From positions 640,644 to 704,643 of the forward strand of contig NZ_JACHOU010000002.1 of NCBI RefSeq assembly GCF_014206975.1: 64,000 nucleotides of DNA, read 5' to 3'. Source of the DNA: Aminobacter aganoensis (GTDB lineage: Bacteria > Pseudomonadota > Alphaproteobacteria > Rhizobiales > Rhizobiaceae). The translations under genes were made by a program, and so were the position numbers. The notes beneath the pieces were generated by a model, which had not been told where the DNA came from, made no database searches, and saw nothing but the letters and a program-made list of their open reading frames with translations. Of the stretch, positions 36,347 through 48,197 are shown piece after piece. Numbering within the stretch: the first letter of the stretch is position 1; each line of letters starts with the position of its first letter.

Positions 36347-38458
36347 ATGGCCAAGAGCGCTAGACAGTCGTCGGGCACGCCCGCGACGATCCATGACCAG
36401 AAACTTGAGCGCGGCAATGGCGGCGAGTTGCACCAGATTGCCGAGGGCGACACTCCGGTGCTGACGACGGCCCAGGGCGTTCCGGTTGCCGACGACCAGA
36501 ACACCTTAAAGATAGGCGAGCGCGGGCCGTCACTGATCGAGGATTTCCATTTTCGCGAAAAGATCTTCCATTTCGACCACGAACGTATTCCCGAACGCGT
36601 TGTGCATGCGCGCGGCTACGGCGCGCACGGTTATTTCGAGACCTACGAATCGCTGGCGAAATACACGCGCGCCGACATCTTCCAACGCGCCGGCGAGAAG
36701 ACCCCGGCCTTCGTGCGATTCTCCACGGTGGCCGGCAGTGAAGGGTCGGCAGACCTCGCCCGCGACGTGCGCGGCTTCGCTGTCAAGCTCTACACGAAGG
36801 AAGGCAACTGGGACATCGTCGGCAACAACATCCCAGTTTTCTTTATCCAGGATGCCATCAAGTTTCCCGACATCATTCACTCGGTAAAGCCGGAGCCCGA
36901 CCGGGGCTTTCCGCAGGCCGCGTCTGCCCACGACACTTTCTGGGACTTCATCTCGCTGACGCCGGAATCCATGCACATGATCATGTGGGTCATGTCGGAC
37001 CGGGCGATCCCCCGCTCCTTCCGCTTTATGGAAGGTTTCGGCGTGCACACATTCCGCTTCCTCAATGCGAAGGATGAGTCCACCTTCGTCAAGTTCCACT
37101 GGAAGCCCAAGCTCGGCCTGCAGTCGGTGGTGTGGAACGAGGCCCTCAAGATCAATGGGGCCGATCCTGATTTCCATCGCCGCGATCTCTGGGATGCGAT
37201 CCAGTCTGGCAATTTTCCGGAATGGGAATTGCGGGTCCAGCTCTTCGATCAGGACTTCGCCGACAGTTTCGACTTCGACGTGCTCGATCCGACCAAGCTC
37301 ATTCCCGAGGAGGTGATCGCGCCGATCGCGCTGGGCCGCTTGGTTCTCGACCGCATGCCGGATAACCTCTTTGCCGAGACAGAGCAGGTCGCGTTCATGA
37401 CGCAAAACGTGCCGCCCGGCGTCGACTTCTCCAACGATCCTCTGCTTCAAGGTCGCAACTTCTCCTATCTCGACACGCAGATCAAACGGCTCGGCTCGAC
37501 CAATTTCACGCACCTTCCGATCAACGCGCCGAAATGCCCGTTCCACCATTTCCAGCAGGACGGACATATGGCGATGCGCAATCCGGTTGGGCGGGTGAAC
37601 TACCAGCCGAACTCCTTCGGCGAAGGTCCAAGGGAATCGGCACAGCGCGGGTTCCGGTCGTTTCCCGAAGCCATGGATGGCCAGAAGGTCCGGCTGCGCG
37701 CGGCAAGCTTTGCCGATCACTACAGCCAGGCGCGCCAGTTCTTCAACAGCCAGACCGCGCCAGAGCAGAAACATATCGGCATGGCGCTGACCTTCGAATT
37801 GAGCAAAGTCGAGACGTCTGTCATCCGCGAACGGATGATTTCGCATCTCCTTAATATCGACGAAGGACTGGCCGAAACGGTCGCCGACAAACTTGGCATC
37901 AAGGAACTGCCCAAGCCGGCGGACGCGGCAGTTGCGCCACGCGACGATCTTGAACCGTCACCGGCGCTCAGCATACTCGCGAACGGACCGGATAGTTTCG
38001 CGGGCCGGAAGGTCGGCGTGCTGGTCAGCCCTGGCGCTGACGCGTCGCTCCTGAAGAAGCTCCGAACCGCAATTGAGAAGGAAGGTGCGACGGTGGAGGT
38101 CATCGCTCCCAAGGTCGGCGGCGTCGAAGCGGCGGACGGAACTATGATCGCCGCCAAGCACATGATCGACGGCGGTCCGTCGGTCCTGTTCGACGCGGTG
38201 GCGTTGGTCCTTTCCGAGGAAGGTGCGGAGCGCCTCGCTGGCGAAGCCGCCGCGCGCGACTTCGTTGCTGATGCCTTTGCCCATTGCAAGTTCATCGCGT
38301 TTACGCCGGGCGCCGCGCCGCTGCTGCGGAAGGCCGGCGTGGATCCGAAGGCCGATGAAGGGCTGATCGGTCTCGGCGATGCGAAGGCGATCGCCGGGTT
38401 CATCGAGTCCTGCCGAAAGCTCCGTCTCTGGTCTCGAGAGACGGCGGTTAAGCTGTAG
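36347..38458 (+). CDS. katE: Large-subunit catalase HPII type
   Basis: 703 residues, the clade 2 length, with an N-terminal extension and a C-terminal class I amidotransferase-like domain (from about 540, [16 protein letters not shown]). The haem-site motifs are [14 protein letters not shown] (catalytic His), [15 protein letters not shown] and the distal [16 protein letters not shown]. It removes hydrogen peroxide. The start at 36347 has AAAGGA upstream. Single gene followed by a strong hairpin. Confidence 0.94.
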   Translation: MAKSARQSSGTPATIHDQKLERGNGGELHQIAEGDTPVLTTAQGVPVADDQNTLKIGERGPSLIEDFHFREKIFHFDHERIPERVVHARGYGAHGYFETYESLAKYTRADIFQRAGEKTPAFVRFSTVAGSEGSADLARDVRGFAVKLYTKEGNWDIVGNNIPVFFIQDAIKFPDIIHSVKPEPDRGFPQAASAHDTFWDFISLTPESMHMIMWVMSDRAIPRSFRFMEGFGVHTFRFLNAKDESTFVKFHWKPKLGLQSVVWNEALKINGADPDFHRRDLWDAIQSGNFPEWELRVQLFDQDFADSFDFDVLDPTKLIPEEVIAPIALGRLVLDRMPDNLFAETEQVAFMTQNVPPGVDFSNDPLLQGRNFSYLDTQIKRLGSTNFTHLPINAPKCPFHHFQQDGHMAMRNPVGRVNYQPNSFGEGPRESAQRGFRSFPEAMDGQKVRLRAASFADHYSQARQFFNSQTAPEQKHIGMALTFELSKVETSVIRERMISHLLNIDEGLAETVADKLGIKELPKPADAAVAPRDDLEPSPALSILANGPDSFAGRKVGVLVSPGADASLLKKLRTAIEKEGATVEVIAPKVGGVEAADGTMIAAKHMIDGGPSVLFDAVALVLSEEGAERLAGEAAARDFVADAFAHCKFIAFTPGAAPLLRKAGVDPKADEGLIGLGDAKAIAGFIESCRKLRLWSRETAVKL

Positions 38459-38477
38459 TACGGTTTTTGCCGGCACG

Positions 38478-38509
38478 ACGAAGGAGCCAGCCACGTCTGG
38501 CTCCTTCGT
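38478..38509. terminator. Hairpin between convergent catalase and esterase genes
   Basis: A 13 bp perfect stem, ACGAAGGAGCCAG and its complement, with a six-base loop. It lies between two converging genes. T-runs are short on both sides, so it may serve both directions. Confidence 0.7.
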
Positions 38510-38540
38510 TAAGACGCACATTCCGATACGGGCGAGGCTA

Positions 38541-39701
38541 TCAGCGCATCAGCCCGGCGGTCCTCAGGGCGTCCTCGATAATCTTCTGCACAGCTGAAGC
38601 TGGTGACGCCTCCAGCTTCGGAGATGCCGACAGTTCCGGAGGCCGCGCCGACGTCCTTGGTCCGGCATTGGGACGGGAACCGATGGGCGGCGGGGTATAT
38701 CCGACTATGTTCCGCCGCTTCGACCCTGCAGAAGGCCGTGCTTCCCCGCCCGCGATCTCCCAGAACCGCGCGATCTCCTGCGTCGAGGAGATGCCGACAT
38801 CGAGCATGTAGGGTCCCGGCGTTCCGTAGCCGTTCTTGTCGATTGGCGTGCCATGGCCCATCCCGGCAACAATGTTGACCTCTAGGACGACCTCCCCACT
38901 GGCATTGCACCAGGACTGCCGTGTGCTTTTGCCCTCAGTGCGGGCATGTGTCGGCGCGCTGTCGAGTTGGTGGACGCCGCGCCACTGGCTGGCGATCGCC
39001 TCGGCATTGGAAGCCGCGACAGTCTGGTCGCTTATCCCTTGCCAGATCGAAACCCTGGGCCACGCCCCTCGATGAGACGACGCCTCACGCAGCATGCGCC
39101 GTAACTCCACGTCCGACGGCCCGCCATGGCCTCGCATGCGGTCAAAGGCTTCCGGAACCGTCGCCGCGCTGCCATAGGCGAGCCCCGCGATGATTGCGCC
39201 ACCGGCGAAGACATCAGGATAGGATGCAAGCATCGCCGCGGCCATGGCGCCACCGGCCGAGAGGCCGGTGATGAAGATTCGTTTCCGGTCAAGCCCATGC
39301 GCCTCGACCATCGCCTCGATCATCTGTCGTATCGACAGCGCTTCGCCGGCATCCCGCTTCACATCGGCAGGCTGGAACCAGTTGAAGCAAAGATTCGGAT
39401 TGTTGGTTCGCTGCTGCTCCGGATAGAGCAGTGCGAAGCCGGCATCGTCAGCAAGCTGGGACCAGCCTGAATGATGGTCGTATCCTGCCGCGCTCTGAGT
39501 GCAGCCATGGAGGACGACCACAAGCGGCGCACCTTCCGGCAGGTTGTCAGGAAGATAGAATCTCGCTGTCAAAGCGCCCGGGTTGGAGCCGAAGCGGGCT
39601 AGCGCCGAAAGACGGTCGGGCGCGCCGAGGCTCCCGGGAGAGGCCCCATGGCGTGCCTGAAGCGCGGCAAGCCGCGCGATCGTGTCAGAGATTTTTCGCA
39701 A
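38541..39701 (-). CDS. PHB depolymerase-family esterase
   Basis: About 386 residues, alpha/beta hydrolase. The oxyanion region is VVLHGCTQSAAGYD, the nucleophile is in GLSAGGAMA, and the catalytic His region is GMGHGTPID. Family members cleave polyhydroxybutyrate or acetyl/feruloyl esters. The C-terminus is proline-rich and low in complexity. A TTG at 39701 after AAGGA fits the conserved start (RKISDTIARLAAL); an ATG at 39791 is an alternative. There is no signal peptide. Confidence 0.82.
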   Translation of the reverse strand: MRKISDTIARLAALQARHGASPGSLGAPDRLSALARFGSNPGALTARFYLPDNLPEGAPLVVVLHGCTQSAAGYDHHSGWSQLADDAGFALLYPEQQRTNNPNLCFNWFQPADVKRDAGEALSIRQMIEAMVEAHGLDRKRIFITGLSAGGAMAAAMLASYPDVFAGGAIIAGLAYGSAATVPEAFDRMRGHGGPSDVELRRMLREASSHRGAWPRVSIWQGISDQTVAASNAEAIASQWRGVHQLDSAPTHARTEGKSTRQSWCNASGEVVLEVNIVAGMGHGTPIDKNGYGTPGPYMLDVGISSTQEIARFWEIAGGEARPSAGSKRRNIVGYTPPPIGSRPNAGPRTSARPPELSASPKLEASPASAVQKIIEDALRTAGLMR

Positions 39702-39813
39702 TTGGGCCGTCCTTGTTGTGACGCCCGGAATTGGACGGCAATGCGTGCAACGCACTTGCAGCAATATCGTTGCTGCACTGCACAATAACAAGGGAATTGG
39801 TCAGGTGTCGACG

Positions 39814-41073
39814 TCAGGCGATAAGTTTGCCTGCCGCGTCCACCAGCTTCCTGACCATTCCTGTGCGCCCAAAACCGAAAAGCTTTGCGTCTGCATCGTC
39901 ACGCCCTGCAATCGCGGTCGAAATGATCTCTGACGCGATCTGCGAGAATGTGATTCCGTTGCCGCCATATCCCTGGACGGCGAAGATGCCGGGATGACCG
40001 GGCAGCTCGCCGATATAGGGCAGGCCGGTCGTCGTGGTGCCAAAACATCCGGTCCAGGCGAATTCGGCCGTGGCATCCAGTTGCGGAAACAGATTCTTGA
40101 GCTTGGTGGAAATCGTCCGCGTCTTGGCTGCGAGCAGACTGTCCCGTTTAGCCTCGTCGACGAAATCCTCATCCTCGCCGCCGCATATCACCCGTCCGTC
40201 GGCGGTCGCGCGCATGTAGAGATAGGGATCGGACGCCTCCCAGACGAAAGCCGCGCCGGGCCAAAGCGCACTCTTCTGCGGCTTCGTTGCGATGGCGTAG
40301 GTGGAAATGACGGAATGAGTGTCGGAGGGCACGATGTCCAAAAGTTCGTACCCCGTCGCCAGCACAACCTGCCTGGTAGAGATCACCGGCCCGTCCTGAG
40401 TTTCCGCGCGTACGCCGGTCGGCCCGGTGGCAAGGCCTGCGACCTCGACGGGAGCGTAGAAGCGGGCTCTTCGTTCGAGCGCCTTGCCTAGAAAGCCAGC
40501 TGTGAGCTTGCGGGGATCGAGGGCGAGATTATCCTGGCTGAGAATTGCTCCTTTGCGGTCGATGCCGAACTTCGCCTTGAGAACAGCAGGCGTCAGATAG
40601 GTCGCGCGGATACCGGCGCTTGCCCTAGCCTCCGCCTCCAGTCGCAATTCTCCGGGATCGAGAGCGTTCCCTGCAAGGTACAAGGATTGAGTTCGCGTCA
40701 TGTCGCAGGCGATACCGAGTTCACCGATGCGATCCCGCAGATTGGTCACCGCCAACCGTGACCGTCTCCAGGCCTGTTCGGCGTCGGATCGTCCGATCTT
40801 CCGGCTGAGTTCAGAGAGCGGTTGGTCGATCTCGAACTGCACCAACGCGGTGGTTGCGGGCGTCGAGCCGAGCATGCTGCCACGGCGATCGACGCCAATG
40901 ACAGCAAGACCCTGGGCGGAAAGCGCCTCGACCAGCATTGCGCCGCTGATGCCGAGCCCTACCACCAGCACGTCGCACGAAACGTCCCGCGTCAGCTTTT
41001 GCGTCGGTATGCGGGGAGCGCGGTAGGCCTCCCAGACAGGAACGCCGGTCCGTAGGTCGAGCATGCGCGTCAT
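39814..41073 (-). CDS. FAD-dependent oxidoreductase (DAO family)
   Basis: 419 residues. The ADP-binding fold begins at DVLVVGLGISGAMLVEAL. The FAD C-terminal region has GLPYIGELPGHPGIFAVQGYGGNG. DAO-family enzymes oxidise amines or amino acids such as sarcosine or D-amino acids; the substrate here is unknown. Single gene, 112 bp past the esterase start. Confidence 0.85.
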   Translation of the reverse strand: MTRMLDLRTGVPVWEAYRAPRIPTQKLTRDVSCDVLVVGLGISGAMLVEALSAQGLAVIGVDRRGSMLGSTPATTALVQFEIDQPLSELSRKIGRSDAEQAWRRSRLAVTNLRDRIGELGIACDMTRTQSLYLAGNALDPGELRLEAEARASAGIRATYLTPAVLKAKFGIDRKGAILSQDNLALDPRKLTAGFLGKALERRARFYAPVEVAGLATGPTGVRAETQDGPVISTRQVVLATGYELLDIVPSDTHSVISTYAIATKPQKSALWPGAAFVWEASDPYLYMRATADGRVICGGEDEDFVDEAKRDSLLAAKTRTISTKLKNLFPQLDATAEFAWTGCFGTTTTGLPYIGELPGHPGIFAVQGYGGNGITFSQIASEIISTAIAGRDDADAKLFGFGRTGMVRKLVDAAGKLIA

Positions 41074-41181
41074 GGCAATCGCCAGTGTATGGGAGAAAAC
41101 ATGAACCCCGGCGAATGATCACCGGGGTCCATCGAAGATGGTTGTGGGCCGACCATGCCGAGCAAGGCAGCCGAGAACCGG

Positions 41182-42102
41182 CTATCGCGATGTCGTCACG
41201 TAGGCGATCTCGTCATCGTCACGCTGCCTGCCGCCGAGCGCGGCGGCGGCACTGGCGATGAAGGCGCCGATCAGCAACGACAGCGCGCCGACCAGCGCGA
41301 ACGTCGCTCCGGCCTTGCGTGCGGTGTCGGCAGCTTCCTGCGCGGTGACCTTGGCCTGCTCGACCTGGGCCAGGACGGCATCGACGCGCGCGGTGGCATC
41401 GCCCTGAGACAATCCCGTTCGGGCTGCTACGAGTTGACCAAGATAGACCTTGTCGTCCGCCGACATTTCTCCCGCTGCCGCGCTGGCGATGAGGATCCGC
41501 GAGGCCTGCGCGGCCGCGGCCGTATCACCCTCCGCTCCCGGCGCCGCCAGTCTTGCAGCATCGACGGGACGGAAGAGGGAGTCGACGAAATAGGAAGTGG
41601 CATCGGTTCCACCACCATCACCGGCATTTGCGGATGCTCCCGCCGATGCGCCCATCGCAGCTCCGGAGGCCACTGTGGAAGCAGCCTGAACGCCCGTGCC
41701 GATCGCCGCCGAGAGCGCCGAGCCCAGCACGAAGACGACGAGCAGCGTGGCAAGCGCCCAGGCCATGAAGCCATGCGCTGTGTCGCGGAAAAACGTCTCG
41801 TCGGTATGGACGCCGACCCATTTCGTGCGAAGACGCCCGGTCAGATAGCCTCCGAGCCCGGACGAGAGCCACTGCACAATGACGAGCCAGATGGCAGTTG
41901 ACACCGCGAAGGTTGTGACACTGGCACCGGTGCTGGACCACGGTGAAACCATGGTGAGGCCGAGGCCGGAGCCAAGAAGCATCAAGATGAAGGTGAGCGT
42001 GGCGGCCGCGAAGGAGCCGGCAATGATAGCTCCCCAGCTGACGGCCGATGAGGACGACTCGACCGGGGCGGCCACGTCGGTGGCCAGGATGGTTGAAGCC
42101 AT
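41182..42102 (-). CDS. PhnA-like multi-span membrane protein
   Basis: 306 residues. At least four hydrophobic segments are present: WGAIIAGSFAAATLTFILML, TTFAVSTAIWLVIVQW, FMAWALATLLVVFVLGSALS and FALVGALSLLIGAFIASAAA. Between them is an Ala-rich linker. Similar proteins are annotated PhnA-like in rhizobia without established function. It follows a 25-residue peptide gene on the same strand by 10 bp. Confidence 0.75.
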   Translation of the reverse strand: MASTILATDVAAPVESSSSAVSWGAIIAGSFAAATLTFILMLLGSGLGLTMVSPWSSTGASVTTFAVSTAIWLVIVQWLSSGLGGYLTGRLRTKWVGVHTDETFFRDTAHGFMAWALATLLVVFVLGSALSAAIGTGVQAASTVASGAAMGASAGASANAGDGGGTDATSYFVDSLFRPVDAARLAAPGAEGDTAAAAQASRILIASAAAGEMSADDKVYLGQLVAARTGLSQGDATARVDAVLAQVEQAKVTAQEAADTARKAGATFALVGALSLLIGAFIASAAAALGGRQRDDDEIAYVTTSR

Positions 42103-42112
42103 GATTGTCCTC

Positions 42113-42190
42113 CTATCGCATGAACAGAGCGAGAAGGATGATGATCGGAATCGGAACCCCGAGCAGCCAGAGCAAAATGCCGCGACCCAT
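42113..42190 (-). CDS. 25-residue hydrophobic peptide
   Basis: MGRGILLWLLGVPIPIIILL ends with ALFMR. The start has AGGAGA six bases upstream and the frame ends 10 bp before the PhnA-like membrane protein. It is almost one membrane helix. The strong ribosome site and position support it as a real small protein. Confidence 0.6.
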   Translation of the reverse strand: MGRGILLWLLGVPIPIIILLALFMR

Positions 42191-42264
42191 AATTGTCTCC
42201 TGTGGGATTGATGCGAACTGAAAGAAACCAGCCACCGCGGCGGAGCCGGGTAGCTGAATGTGGG

Positions 42265-42762
42265 TCAGGCGGCCTTGGCCATCTCGTTGGCGGATGCGTC
42301 CGCAAGGCCGGTCAACGCCTTGTCGGTCACCGTTTCCTCGCCGAGCGTCTGGTCGAGCAGCTTGGAGGCCTCTGCCATGCCGAGGACCTCAGCCCAGCGT
42401 TTGAGTGTGCCGTAACGCGTGATCTCGTAGTGCTCGACCGCCTGGGCCGACGAGATGAGACCGGCATCGATCGCTGCCGTGCCCTTGAAGCTTTCGATGA
42501 TCTCCTCGCCCTCGGAGATGATGCCTTCGATGGCGTCGCAGGTTTTGCCCTGCGGCCGCTTGCCCATCAGTTCGAAGACCTGCTGCAGACGATCGACGTG
42601 GCCCTCGGTCTCGTCCTTGTGCTTTTCGAACGCCGCCTTGAGTTCCGGCGATGATGCCGCGCGCGCCATTTTGGGAAGAGCCTTCAGGATCTTCCGTTCT
42701 GCGTAATAGATGTCCTTGAGCGTATCGTGGAAGAGATCTTCCAGCGTCTTTTCTTTTGCCAT
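42265..42762 (-). CDS. DUF892/YciE-type ferritin-like protein
   Basis: 165 residues. The four-helix ferritin-like pattern includes LEDLFHDTLKDIYYAERKIL, FEKHKDETEGHVDRLQQVFE and SSAQAVEHYEITRYGTL. Metal ligands Glu and His are in place. YciE/YciF proteins are induced by stress. The start has AAAACTCCC upstream on the plus strand, i.e. GGGAG on the coding strand. Confidence 0.9.
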   Translation of the reverse strand: MAKEKTLEDLFHDTLKDIYYAERKILKALPKMARAASSPELKAAFEKHKDETEGHVDRLQQVFELMGKRPQGKTCDAIEGIISEGEEIIESFKGTAAIDAGLISSAQAVEHYEITRYGTLKRWAEVLGMAEASKLLDQTLGEETVTDKALTGLADASANEMAKAA

Positions 42763-43103
42763 GGGAGTTTTCCTTCGGTGCGCATCTTGTGTGCGCTGCC
42801 ATTCACGGGGTCGTGAAATGCATCACCTACAGCGTCCCCCAGGCGGAAAGGTTCCAAATGCCACGCTCAGGAAGCTTTGTGGTTCGGGTCCGGTGGTCAC
42901 CCCGTCGCCTCACCGTCATGTCTGGGCATAGGATATCGGATACATCGGATATGGCCGAAAGGCAGCCGGTTCATTAGAAGCCGCTCACGACAGATGACCA
43001 TCACAGAACGCTTGCCGGACTGACCTCAGAATCTAAAGATCGCTTTTCCGAGAGCCGCTTCAGCGCTCTCGCCACACCGCGAACTCCATCGTCGAAAAGG
43101 ACC
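42763..43103. other. Spacer upstream of the ferritin-like gene
   Basis: No gene is supported. It presumably holds the promoter of the DUF892 gene and decayed sequence in front of the response-regulator remnant. Confidence 0.4.
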
Positions 43104-43400
43104 GTCAGCCTTGTACTCTTTGTCGAGGATGAGCCGCTCATCCGGGTGGATCTGGCGGCATCGCTAGAAGATATGGGTTTCCCGGTTCTCGATGCGGCCA
43201 ATACCGACGAAGTGATCGCGATGCTGGATTCCGATCCTGCCACCAGGGCGGTGATCAAGGACGTAGGCATGCCGCGAACCATGAATGGATTCGCTTTGAG
43301 TGGACCAATCGACATCTATGCCGATTGGCTTGAAGGCTCACGAATACTCAATGTCATCGCCCGCTACCCAAGCCTCGCCGGCAAGAAGCGTCCATCTTGA
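43104..43400 (+). pseudogene. Truncated response regulator
   Basis: LFVEDEPLIRVDLAASLEDM and VIKDVGMPRTMNGFAL match the receiver at 28858-29232. The homology stops after NGFAL, well before the switch threonine and lysine, and no start codon is found upstream in frame. It is a remnant of a duplicated regulator. Confidence 0.65.
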
Positions 43401-43428
43401 CCTGCGCGGCATGGTCGCCGCAGCCCTC

Positions 43429-43596
43429 TTATATGAGACGGTTGTCTTCGGCCGTCTGGCGGGCTCGGCGGCGTGTGCCGTCGGTGTCCGATTTGCGATG
43501 CCGTTCAGCCGCTGCCTTCCGGATCTGCTCAAAGCGATTGTCGTCGACGTGCTCAGGTGGTTGCTGCGGGTCCGGCTTTTTCACAAACGAGATCAT
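43429..43596 (-). CDS. Small charged protein (pair with 43671 gene)
   Basis: 55 residues, start after AAAGGAG. The C-terminal FEQIRKAAAERHRKSDTDGT, followed by RRRARQTAEDNRLI, is shared with the protein at 26519-26695. Very basic and soluble. It is the last gene after groEL in this direction. Confidence 0.7.
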   Translation of the reverse strand: MISFVKKPDPQQPPEHVDDNRFEQIRKAAAERHRKSDTDGTRRRARQTAEDNRLI

Positions 43597-43670
43597 GGTG
43601 CACTCTCCTTTGGTCAGCGGATGAGGCGCTCCGGTGTTTGCCCGAGCGCCGTTTGGAAATCGGCCTACCG

Positions 43671-44063
43671 TCAAGCGGAAAGAGCGGTGGCGCATGCCTG
43701 CGCACCCAGCCTGTCTGGCGAAGTCTGCCCCGGCATCGTCGCCCAGCCGCCCGCTTCGACGAACTGACGCTTCTTGTAGCTGTCGGGTATCGCCTTGAAC
43801 TCGGCAAGTTTCGCCGCGGCATCCGGCGACGCGTTGAACCTTTCCACGCATATGGCGGATGCCAGTTCTCCGCGCGCCGTGTCGCCAGCCGCTTTCGCCA
43901 TGGTTTGCGAAGTGCCACCGGTGACCCAGCCGCCCCAGCTGAAGCCGACGACGATCGTGGCGATCACCGCCGCGATGCATGCCCAGACCAGCATGGTCTT
44001 AGAAGGCTGGTAGTCTTCCCAACGCCGGGAGAGAGATGGTTTCGTGGTGCTCTGTACGGCCAT
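43671..44063 (-). CDS. Membrane-anchored small protein downstream of groEL
   Basis: 130 residues. A single N-terminal helix, TMLVWACIAAVIATIVVGFS, anchors a periplasmic domain with TARGELASAICVERFNASPD and KKRQFVEAGGWATMPG. One cysteine lies in AICVERF. It is 74 bp downstream of groEL on the same strand and may be cotranscribed. The function is unknown; a paralogue lies at 26048-26437. Confidence 0.75.
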   Translation of the reverse strand: MAVQSTTKPSLSRRWEDYQPSKTMLVWACIAAVIATIVVGFSWGGWVTGGTSQTMAKAAGDTARGELASAICVERFNASPDAAAKLAEFKAIPDSYKKRQFVEAGGWATMPGQTSPDRLGAQACATALSA

Positions 44064-44137
44064 GGAGATTGTCCTTCCAGGTTGGAGTACGAATTGCTTT
44101 GTCCGGCCGCGCCGGCCGAACGGTTCAGGCACTGTTC

Positions 44138-46130
<1,993 letters not shown>

Positions 46131-46184
46131 GGGGTTCTTTCTGGGGCCGGCGCTTAGGGCGACCACTTCAGATATATAGCGACC

Positions 46185-46211
46185 CTGGCACTCGAATGAT
46201 AGGAGTGCCAG
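46185..46211 (-). promoter_or_regulatory. CIRCE element (HrcA operator) of the 46 kb groESL operon
   Basis: CTGGCACTC, a 9-base spacer, then GAGTGCCAG: a perfect 9+9 bp dyad of the HrcA operator type. It is 55 bases before groES. Confidence 0.9.
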
Positions 46212-46626
46212 AATTATTTCTTACGCCTCGGAAAAATTTAACAATCGGACTCTTGAACACATTCGAACGGAAAAACAAAATCTCCCGCGTTCAGAAATAT
46301 TTTTCCGCCCGTGTATTTATCACAACGCGAGGAAATAAATAAAAATGCAGATCGCCTTGCATAAAATACGATCTTAGCCCATATATGAATCTCGTTGATT
46401 TGGCCGATTTGGCTTCGCGGTGTCAGAGACTACGACCCGCCATTCACCACCGAATTCTCGATAGCGAATGCATCAAGCGCCGTTCCGGCGCACATATCGC
46501 TCTGTTCGAACATTGGAATGAACCCCGCCGCTGACCACGGATGTACTGGCAGCACGGAAGTTCGTTCCGGTTCGAATGGGATGATGCGGGAGGCGCGTGA
46601 GCGCTCTTCTGCGGAGGAATCGCCCC
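46212..46626. other. Divergent spacer between groESL and the 46.6 kb small-gene operon
   Basis: The groES-proximal part is AT-rich and should hold the groESL promoter. The part from 46390 is related to 25430-25680 (inverted). No gene is supported. Confidence 0.5.
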
Positions 46627-46890
46627 ATGACAACGCGCACCACGCAAACCGTCGTCCGGTTCACCGCACCCTTCATGCTGCCCGGCTTCGACGCCGCGCA
46701 GCCTGCCGGCGACTATCGCGTCGACCAGGATGAGGAACTGCTGGAGGTATCCTCCCGCCTCGCCTGGAGACGTGTAGGCGCCTTTATTCACCTGCCGGCC
46801 ATCGGCATTGATGGCCATACACATCAGATGGCGCCGATCGATCCTGCTGATCTCGACGCCGCACTCGAAAAGGACCACCAACAGTCATGA
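46627..46890 (+). CDS. Small hypothetical protein (first of a coupled operon)
   Basis: 87 residues after GCGGAGGAA. It has TTQTVVRFTAPFMLPGFDAA and a C-terminal HTHQMAPIDPADLDAAL. It overlaps the next gene (ATGA). A broken paralogue is at 25330-25429. The family is not recognised. Confidence 0.65.
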   Translation: MTTRTTQTVVRFTAPFMLPGFDAAQPAGDYRVDQDEELLEVSSRLAWRRVGAFIHLPAIGIDGHTHQMAPIDPADLDAALEKDHQQS

Positions 46891-47189
46891 CTTCTACAAG
46901 CTTCATTCAACGCACCGCCCGCCAGTTCCGGCGTGAGGTTCCGACGCATCTCTTCGCGGTCGGGCAGTCCGTCAAGCTGAAAGGCGGGTTCGCGAGACTC
47001 GCTCCTGCCGGTGACATTTATCGCATCACCGGCACGCTGCCCCCGAGGGGAGATTCCCTGCAATACCGGATCCGCAACGACGACGAGCGTCATGAACGCG
47101 TGACGACTGAAGACAGCCTCGAGCCGGTCGACATCTCGCAATCTGGCAGCGGCGCAACGCTCATCGAAAGGACGTTCGCACATGGCTAA
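46887..47189 (+). CDS. Small hypothetical protein (second of a coupled operon)
   Basis: 100 residues, beta-rich outline: FAVGQSVKLKGGFARL then YRITGTLPPRGDSLQYRIRN resembles a small SH3-like fold. It is coupled at both ends: ATGA overlap with the upstream gene and an 8-base overlap with the downstream gene. Confidence 0.65.
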   Translation: MTSTSFIQRTARQFRREVPTHLFAVGQSVKLKGGFARLAPAGDIYRITGTLPPRGDSLQYRIRNDDERHERVTTEDSLEPVDISQSGSGATLIERTFAHG

Positions 47190-47325
47190 GGGACAGAAAC
47201 GAAGCAATCGCGAGATCAGAAAGCCGAAGCAGGAGAAGGCTTCATCCAAGCCTGAAAGCAGCTTCGGAAATCAGATCAAGGTTGCCGCAAACACCAATGG
47301 ACCTCGTGGCAAGGGCAATCCCTGA
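47182..47325 (+). CDS. Small basic peptide of the coupled operon
   Basis: 47 residues, MAKGQKRSNREIRKPKQEKA and a basic disordered tail. It overlaps the preceding stop by ATGGCTAA. Similar Lys-rich short proteins are common in rhizobia. AAAGGACG precedes it. Confidence 0.6.
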   Translation: MAKGQKRSNREIRKPKQEKASSKPESSFGNQIKVAANTNGPRGKGNP

Positions 47326-47350
47326 GTTCGTGCTGGCCGAAAGGATAGCG

Positions 47351-47593
47351 ATGCAAATCGTGATCGAATTCTACCGCACTAGGGACACGGACGACGCGCA
47401 CGCCGTTGTCGGTCACGAGACTGCGGAGGCAGCCAATCTCGACGACGCAATAGAGGTCGCGCGACTTCTCTCGCAAACGCTCAACATGCCGCAACGACCC
47501 GACGCCATGACGATTACTGACGCAGCCGGCGCGGTGCTCTATGCCGGCGCGCTCGGAGTTGACGTGCCCAACGAAGAGAGGACACGACCATGA
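47351..47593 (+). CDS. Small hypothetical protein of the coupled operon
   Basis: 80 residues from ATG 47351 after AAAGGAT; an in-frame start at 47297 would add 18 residues. It has VIEFYRTRDTDDAHAVVG and DDAIEVARLLSQTLNMP and looks like a small alpha/beta domain. It overlaps the next gene by ATGA. Confidence 0.6.
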   Translation: MQIVIEFYRTRDTDDAHAVVGHETAEAANLDDAIEVARLLSQTLNMPQRPDAMTITDAAGAVLYAGALGVDVPNEERTRP

Positions 47594-47925
47594 ACACTCC
47601 CAACGACCACCCGGAACTGACACACAATCTCGCGGGCTCCGCCATCGACAGATGGGAAAACGAGGGCGGTGCGCACGGCCATGACTCCCCCGATCCTCAC
47701 TATGGCCGCCGTGTCGAGGCGGACCGCTCCTGGACGGTCTACCATGTCTTCACTGGGGTTCCGGCCCGCATCGACGGCAGCATCATGATCGGATTAACTC
47801 AACGATCTGCCACCGACAGCATGCTGTCGCTCAATCGCCGCAACGAGGCGCACCGCCGAAATGGAGGCAGCCCGATGGCAGGCATCCGCAGCGCACCGCG
47901 TACGGCAGAGGAATGCCGACGGTGA
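47590..47925 (+). CDS. Small hypothetical protein of the coupled operon
   Basis: 111 residues, polar and probably partly disordered, with RVEADRSWTVYHVFTGVPAR in the middle. It overlaps both neighbours. No family assigned. Confidence 0.55.
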   Translation: MNTPNDHPELTHNLAGSAIDRWENEGGAHGHDSPDPHYGRRVEADRSWTVYHVFTGVPARIDGSIMIGLTQRSATDSMLSLNRRNEAHRRNGGSPMAGIRSAPRTAEECRR

Positions 47926-48185
47926 CGCTCGAATTTCCCAATCCGAGCCGCAGCTTCGACGAAGTGCGCAACGCCGTTCGCTTCATCGGGCATGACGGCA
48001 TGTTCGAGGTGCCATTCTTTGTCGAGACCGCAGCGCTGGCAAAGCCCGGCAAAACGCAACTGTCCGAAGCCGACTCCCTCACGGCTTTCGATACGGCGCG
48101 CAGTTCGATCCACGATGTCGCGCGCGAGGCGTATTCGCATGGCCGCCGGACCACTTATACGCTGACTGCTGCCGATTTCCGGTAG
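47913..48185 (+). CDS. DUF1488 family protein
   Basis: 90 residues. FPNPSRSFDEVRNAVRFIGH, EVPFFVE, and the terminal YTLTAADF are the DUF1488 pattern. The function of the family is not established. It overlaps the previous gene by 13 bases. Confidence 0.75.
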   Translation: MPTVTLEFPNPSRSFDEVRNAVRFIGHDGMFEVPFFVETAALAKPGKTQLSEADSLTAFDTARSSIHDVAREAYSHGRRTTYTLTAADFR

Positions 48186-48197
48186 AGGCACGAGTCA

